In this document: positions 61,962-64,000 of the stretch, one piece after another
How the letters are laid out: each line of letters begins with the position of its first letter
How positions within the stretch are numbered: position 1 is the stretch's first letter
Source of the DNA: an uncultured Neptuniibacter sp.
GTDB lineage: Bacteria; Pseudomonadota; Gammaproteobacteria; Pseudomonadales; Balneatricaceae
Direction: 5' to 3'
Length of the DNA: 64,000 bases
NCBI RefSeq assembly: GCF_947498015.1
Contig: NZ_CANMIR010000012.1
Span: 52,332-116,331, forward strand
Notes under the pieces: generated by a model
What the model was told of the DNA's origin: nothing
Databases searched by the model: none
The model's input: only the letters and a program-made list of their open reading frames with translations
Made by a program: the position numbers and the translations under genes

Positions 61962-64000
61962 ATGGATAAAAAGTCCGCACAGGCCCACAAGGCCACCCAT
62001 TTTTTACATAACCTGGATGAGGCCGTGTTTGCCCGTCCTAAACTGATTCTGAGCCTGATTCTGCTGGTCACGCTGTTCTTCGCCTATCAGATCCCCAGCG
62101 TGAAGATGTACTCCGACTTTGCAGATCTACTGCCACAGGAGCACACCTACATAGAACTGCACAATGAGATCAAGGAGTCCTTCGGGGGCGCTAATGTGAT
62201 CATTGTCGGGGTTGAGGTGGAGTCCGGCGATATCTTCACCAATGAAGCACTGGCGAAGATCCACCGTATTACGCTGGCAGTGGACAGTCTGCCGGGGATC
62301 AACCATAACCTAGTGGCCAGTGTCACTCACCGTAACTCCCGTAAGGTCTGGATGACCCCGGAGGGGAACGTCAACTCAGAGGCGTACTACGATCCTCAGG
62401 GTGGCGAGATGAACCCCGAAGCGCTGACCGAGCTCCGCAGCGATGTGGTTGCCGATCCCCGTGTCTATGGTCCACTGGTGTCACCGGACATGAAGATGGC
62501 GCTGGTGAAAGCGCAGCTGAACGAAGGTCAGCTCGATTATGTGAAGACCTTTAATGAGATTCAGAAGATGCGGGCAGATGAGTCTGTCGCAGGGATTAAG
62601 ATCCATGTCACCGGTCAGCCGATGTTGGTGGGCTGGGCCTATCAGTATCTGGATCAGATCATTGAGATCTTCCTGTTCACCGCACTGATCATGGTGTCCC
62701 TGCTGATCTTCTACTTCCGCAAAGCCTACGGGGTCCTGATTCCGCTGGCGGCGGTGATCGTCTCCTCGATCTGGGGGATCGGTATCATCTCCCTGTTTGG
62801 TTATAATCTGGATCCACTCGGATTGGTGATCCCCTTCCTGATCTCAGCCCGCGCGATGTCTCACGGGATTCAGATTGTGGAGCGCTACTATCAGGAGCTA
62901 AACCTGCACGCGGATCATCATCTGGCGGCACGCAGTACCTTTGAGAACCTGTTCCGCCCCGGTAGCTTAGGCGTGGTCTCCGATGCGATCGGTCTGCTGT
63001 TGATCGCGATCGGCTCGATCCCGCTGAACACGAAACTGGCGCATTATGCGTCCCTATGGGCCCTGTGCATCATCGTCACGGTGTTGCTGGCGGTGCCGCT
63101 GCTGCTGTCGATTCTGCCAAAACCAAACAATACCGAGATCAAACACAATATCTTCCGTAATGTCGGTTTTGCCTGCGCCAAGATCATCAGTGATGAGCGC
63201 GCGGCGCGTAACGCGCTGATGCTGGCAGCGGTCCTGCTGTGCAGTGGCTGGTACTTCTCCTCCAAGGTGGTGATCGGTGAGTCTGAACCGGGTTCTCCAA
63301 TCCTCTATCAGGATCATGATTACAACCTCTCCTCGAAAGCGGTCAATGACAGTTTCCCGGGCTCTGAAGAGTTGTACATCGTGGCGGAGACCTCTGAGAA
63401 AGGCGGGATTAAACGCCCTGAGGTTCTGAAAGCACTGAGTGATCTGCAGACGCATATGATGCTGGATCCGGAAGTGGGTGGCTCGAAAGGGATTCCTGAC
63501 CTGGTGAAACAGGTGAACCGTCTTTTACATAACGACGATCCACGCTGGACGCAGATCCCGAATGATCAGATGTATGTGGGGGGACTGATGTTCACCTACA
63601 TGATGTCGAGCCCGATCCCGGGTGCGCTGAATGAGTTTGTGGATACCGATGAGCGGATTGCGAACCTGGTGTTCTACTACAAAGACCATCAGGGCGAGAC
63701 GATCCGTCGTGCGATCCACACCGCAAAACAGTGGATCGAAGCGAACGACGGCAAAGTGGAAGGTCTAAAGATCCGTCTGGCCGGTGGCACCATCGGTGTG
63801 ACCGCGGCGATGAATGAAGCGGCGTATGAGACCAATCTCTGGGTGCTACCGCTGGTATTCATCCTGATCTTTGTCATGGTGATGTTCTTCTATCAGTCCC
63901 TGGCGGCCGGCACCATGATGTTTATGGCGATGCTGTTCGCGACCACCCTGACCTATGCCTACATGGGTGTGACCCATATGGGGATCAACATCAACACCGT
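61962..64000 (+). CDS. RND-superfamily (MMPL-like) transporter, copy 2, cut by window edge
   Basis: The reading frame is open for 679 codons to the edge. Layout as in copy 1: first membrane helix (LILSLILLVTLFFAYQIP), periplasmic loop with YSDFADLLPQEHTYIELHNEIKESFGGANVIIVGVE, helices 2-6 with RAMSHGIQIVERYYQEL and PGSLGVVSDAIGLLLIAIGS, then the second half starting near residue 420. The cut falls at MGININTV, just before the GxGVDY proton-relay motif. AAGAGG lies upstream of the ATG. Judged by eye it is a clear but distant homologue of the protein at 42558, not a recent duplicate. Confidence 0.92.
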   Translation, partial: MDKKSAQAHKATHFLHNLDEAVFARPKLILSLILLVTLFFAYQIPSVKMYSDFADLLPQEHTYIELHNEIKESFGGANVIIVGVEVESGDIFTNEALAKIHRITLAVDSLPGINHNLVASVTHRNSRKVWMTPEGNVNSEAYYDPQGGEMNPEALTELRSDVVADPRVYGPLVSPDMKMALVKAQLNEGQLDYVKTFNEIQKMRADESVAGIKIHVTGQPMLVGWAYQYLDQIIEIFLFTALIMVSLLIFYFRKAYGVLIPLAAVIVSSIWGIGIISLFGYNLDPLGLVIPFLISARAMSHGIQIVERYYQELNLHADHHLAARSTFENLFRPGSLGVVSDAIGLLLIAIGSIPLNTKLAHYASLWALCIIVTVLLAVPLLLSILPKPNNTEIKHNIFRNVGFACAKIISDERAARNALMLAAVLLCSGWYFSSKVVIGESEPGSPILYQDHDYNLSSKAVNDSFPGSEELYIVAETSEKGGIKRPEVLKALSDLQTHMMLDPEVGGSKGIPDLVKQVNRLLHNDDPRWTQIPNDQMYVGGLMFTYMMSSPIPGALNEFVDTDERIANLVFYYKDHQGETIRRAIHTAKQWIEANDGKVEGLKIRLAGGTIGVTAAMNEAAYETNLWVLPLVFILIFVMVMFFYQSLAAGTMMFMAMLFATTLTYAYMGVTHMGININT

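Noticed and set aside
1..64000. Insertion sequences, prophage, CRISPR array or toxin-antitoxin pair
   Set aside because: No transposase, integrase, phage structural gene, repeat-spacer pattern or recognisable toxin-antitoxin pair was found; the only repeats are short operators and one REP-like pair.

Overview
The window looks like chromosomal DNA of a marine gammaproteobacterium of the Oceanospirillaceae type (Neptuniibacter, Amphritea or Marinobacterium-like). This rests on moderate base composition, gammaproteobacterial housekeeping genes (pdxB, a YeeN-type YebC paralogue, RecQ, PilZ and GGDEF/EAL proteins) and the large share of ring-degradation and acyl-CoA genes. The genus is inferred, not shown. 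I see no rRNA, tRNA, CRISPR array, insertion sequence or prophage.

Left part (1-12.7 kb): the edge carries a truncated membrane sensor kinase. A rightward operon follows: a branched-chain amino-acid-type ABC importer (LivG, LivF, binding protein, LivH, LivM), an acyl-CoA synthetase, EtfB and EtfA, then a 590-residue acyl-CoA dehydrogenase. It reads as import, CoA activation and first oxidation of an unknown carboxylic acid. Strong hairpins lie between several of its genes. 12.7-24.3 kb is mostly housekeeping: a GGDEF/EAL protein, a RecQ-type helicase, a YebC-family protein, a MarR-like regulator, a lipoprotein, an ATP-NAD kinase-like protein, a PilZ protein, PdxB, a WGR-domain protein and a lone TrpB.

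Centre (24.3-49 kb): a malonate island comes first: thioesterase and MatB leftward; MatR, MatA and a malonate-decarboxylase-like protein rightward. Next is a large leftward ring-degradation cluster: CarAa-type Rieske oxygenase, fused ferredoxin-reductase, type I extradiol dioxygenase, two sister alpha/beta hydrolases, hydratase, acylating acetaldehyde dehydrogenase, hydroxy-oxovalerate aldolase and an azoreductase-like flavoprotein. It also has its own NfuA-type Fe-S protein and a four-gene envelope module (YCF48-like, RND, DUF1302, DUF1329). Three leftward promoters (matB, Rieske gene, envelope module) carry the same GAATTTCAATTGAAATTC-type palindrome over a putative -35 box, which ties malonate use and ring cleavage into one regulon. 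An amidase and a degenerate M20-family protein follow on the plus strand.

Right part (49-64 kb): an ArsP-like permease with an ArsR regulator, several small genes, then a XylR/DmpR-type sigma-54 activator divergent from a three-subunit molybdenum hydroxylase with its maturation genes (XdhC-like, MobA-like). The gap holds a good -24/-12 promoter and enhancer-like inverted repeats. The window ends inside a second YCF48-RND pair, so each of the two oxidative modules sits beside its own envelope pair. The most interesting reading is a two-part pathway for a hydrophobic, possibly N-heteroaromatic, compound: Mo-hydroxylase, Rieske oxygenase, meta-cleavage, with dedicated envelope transport and Fe-S supply. 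The substrate is not determined by the sequence.
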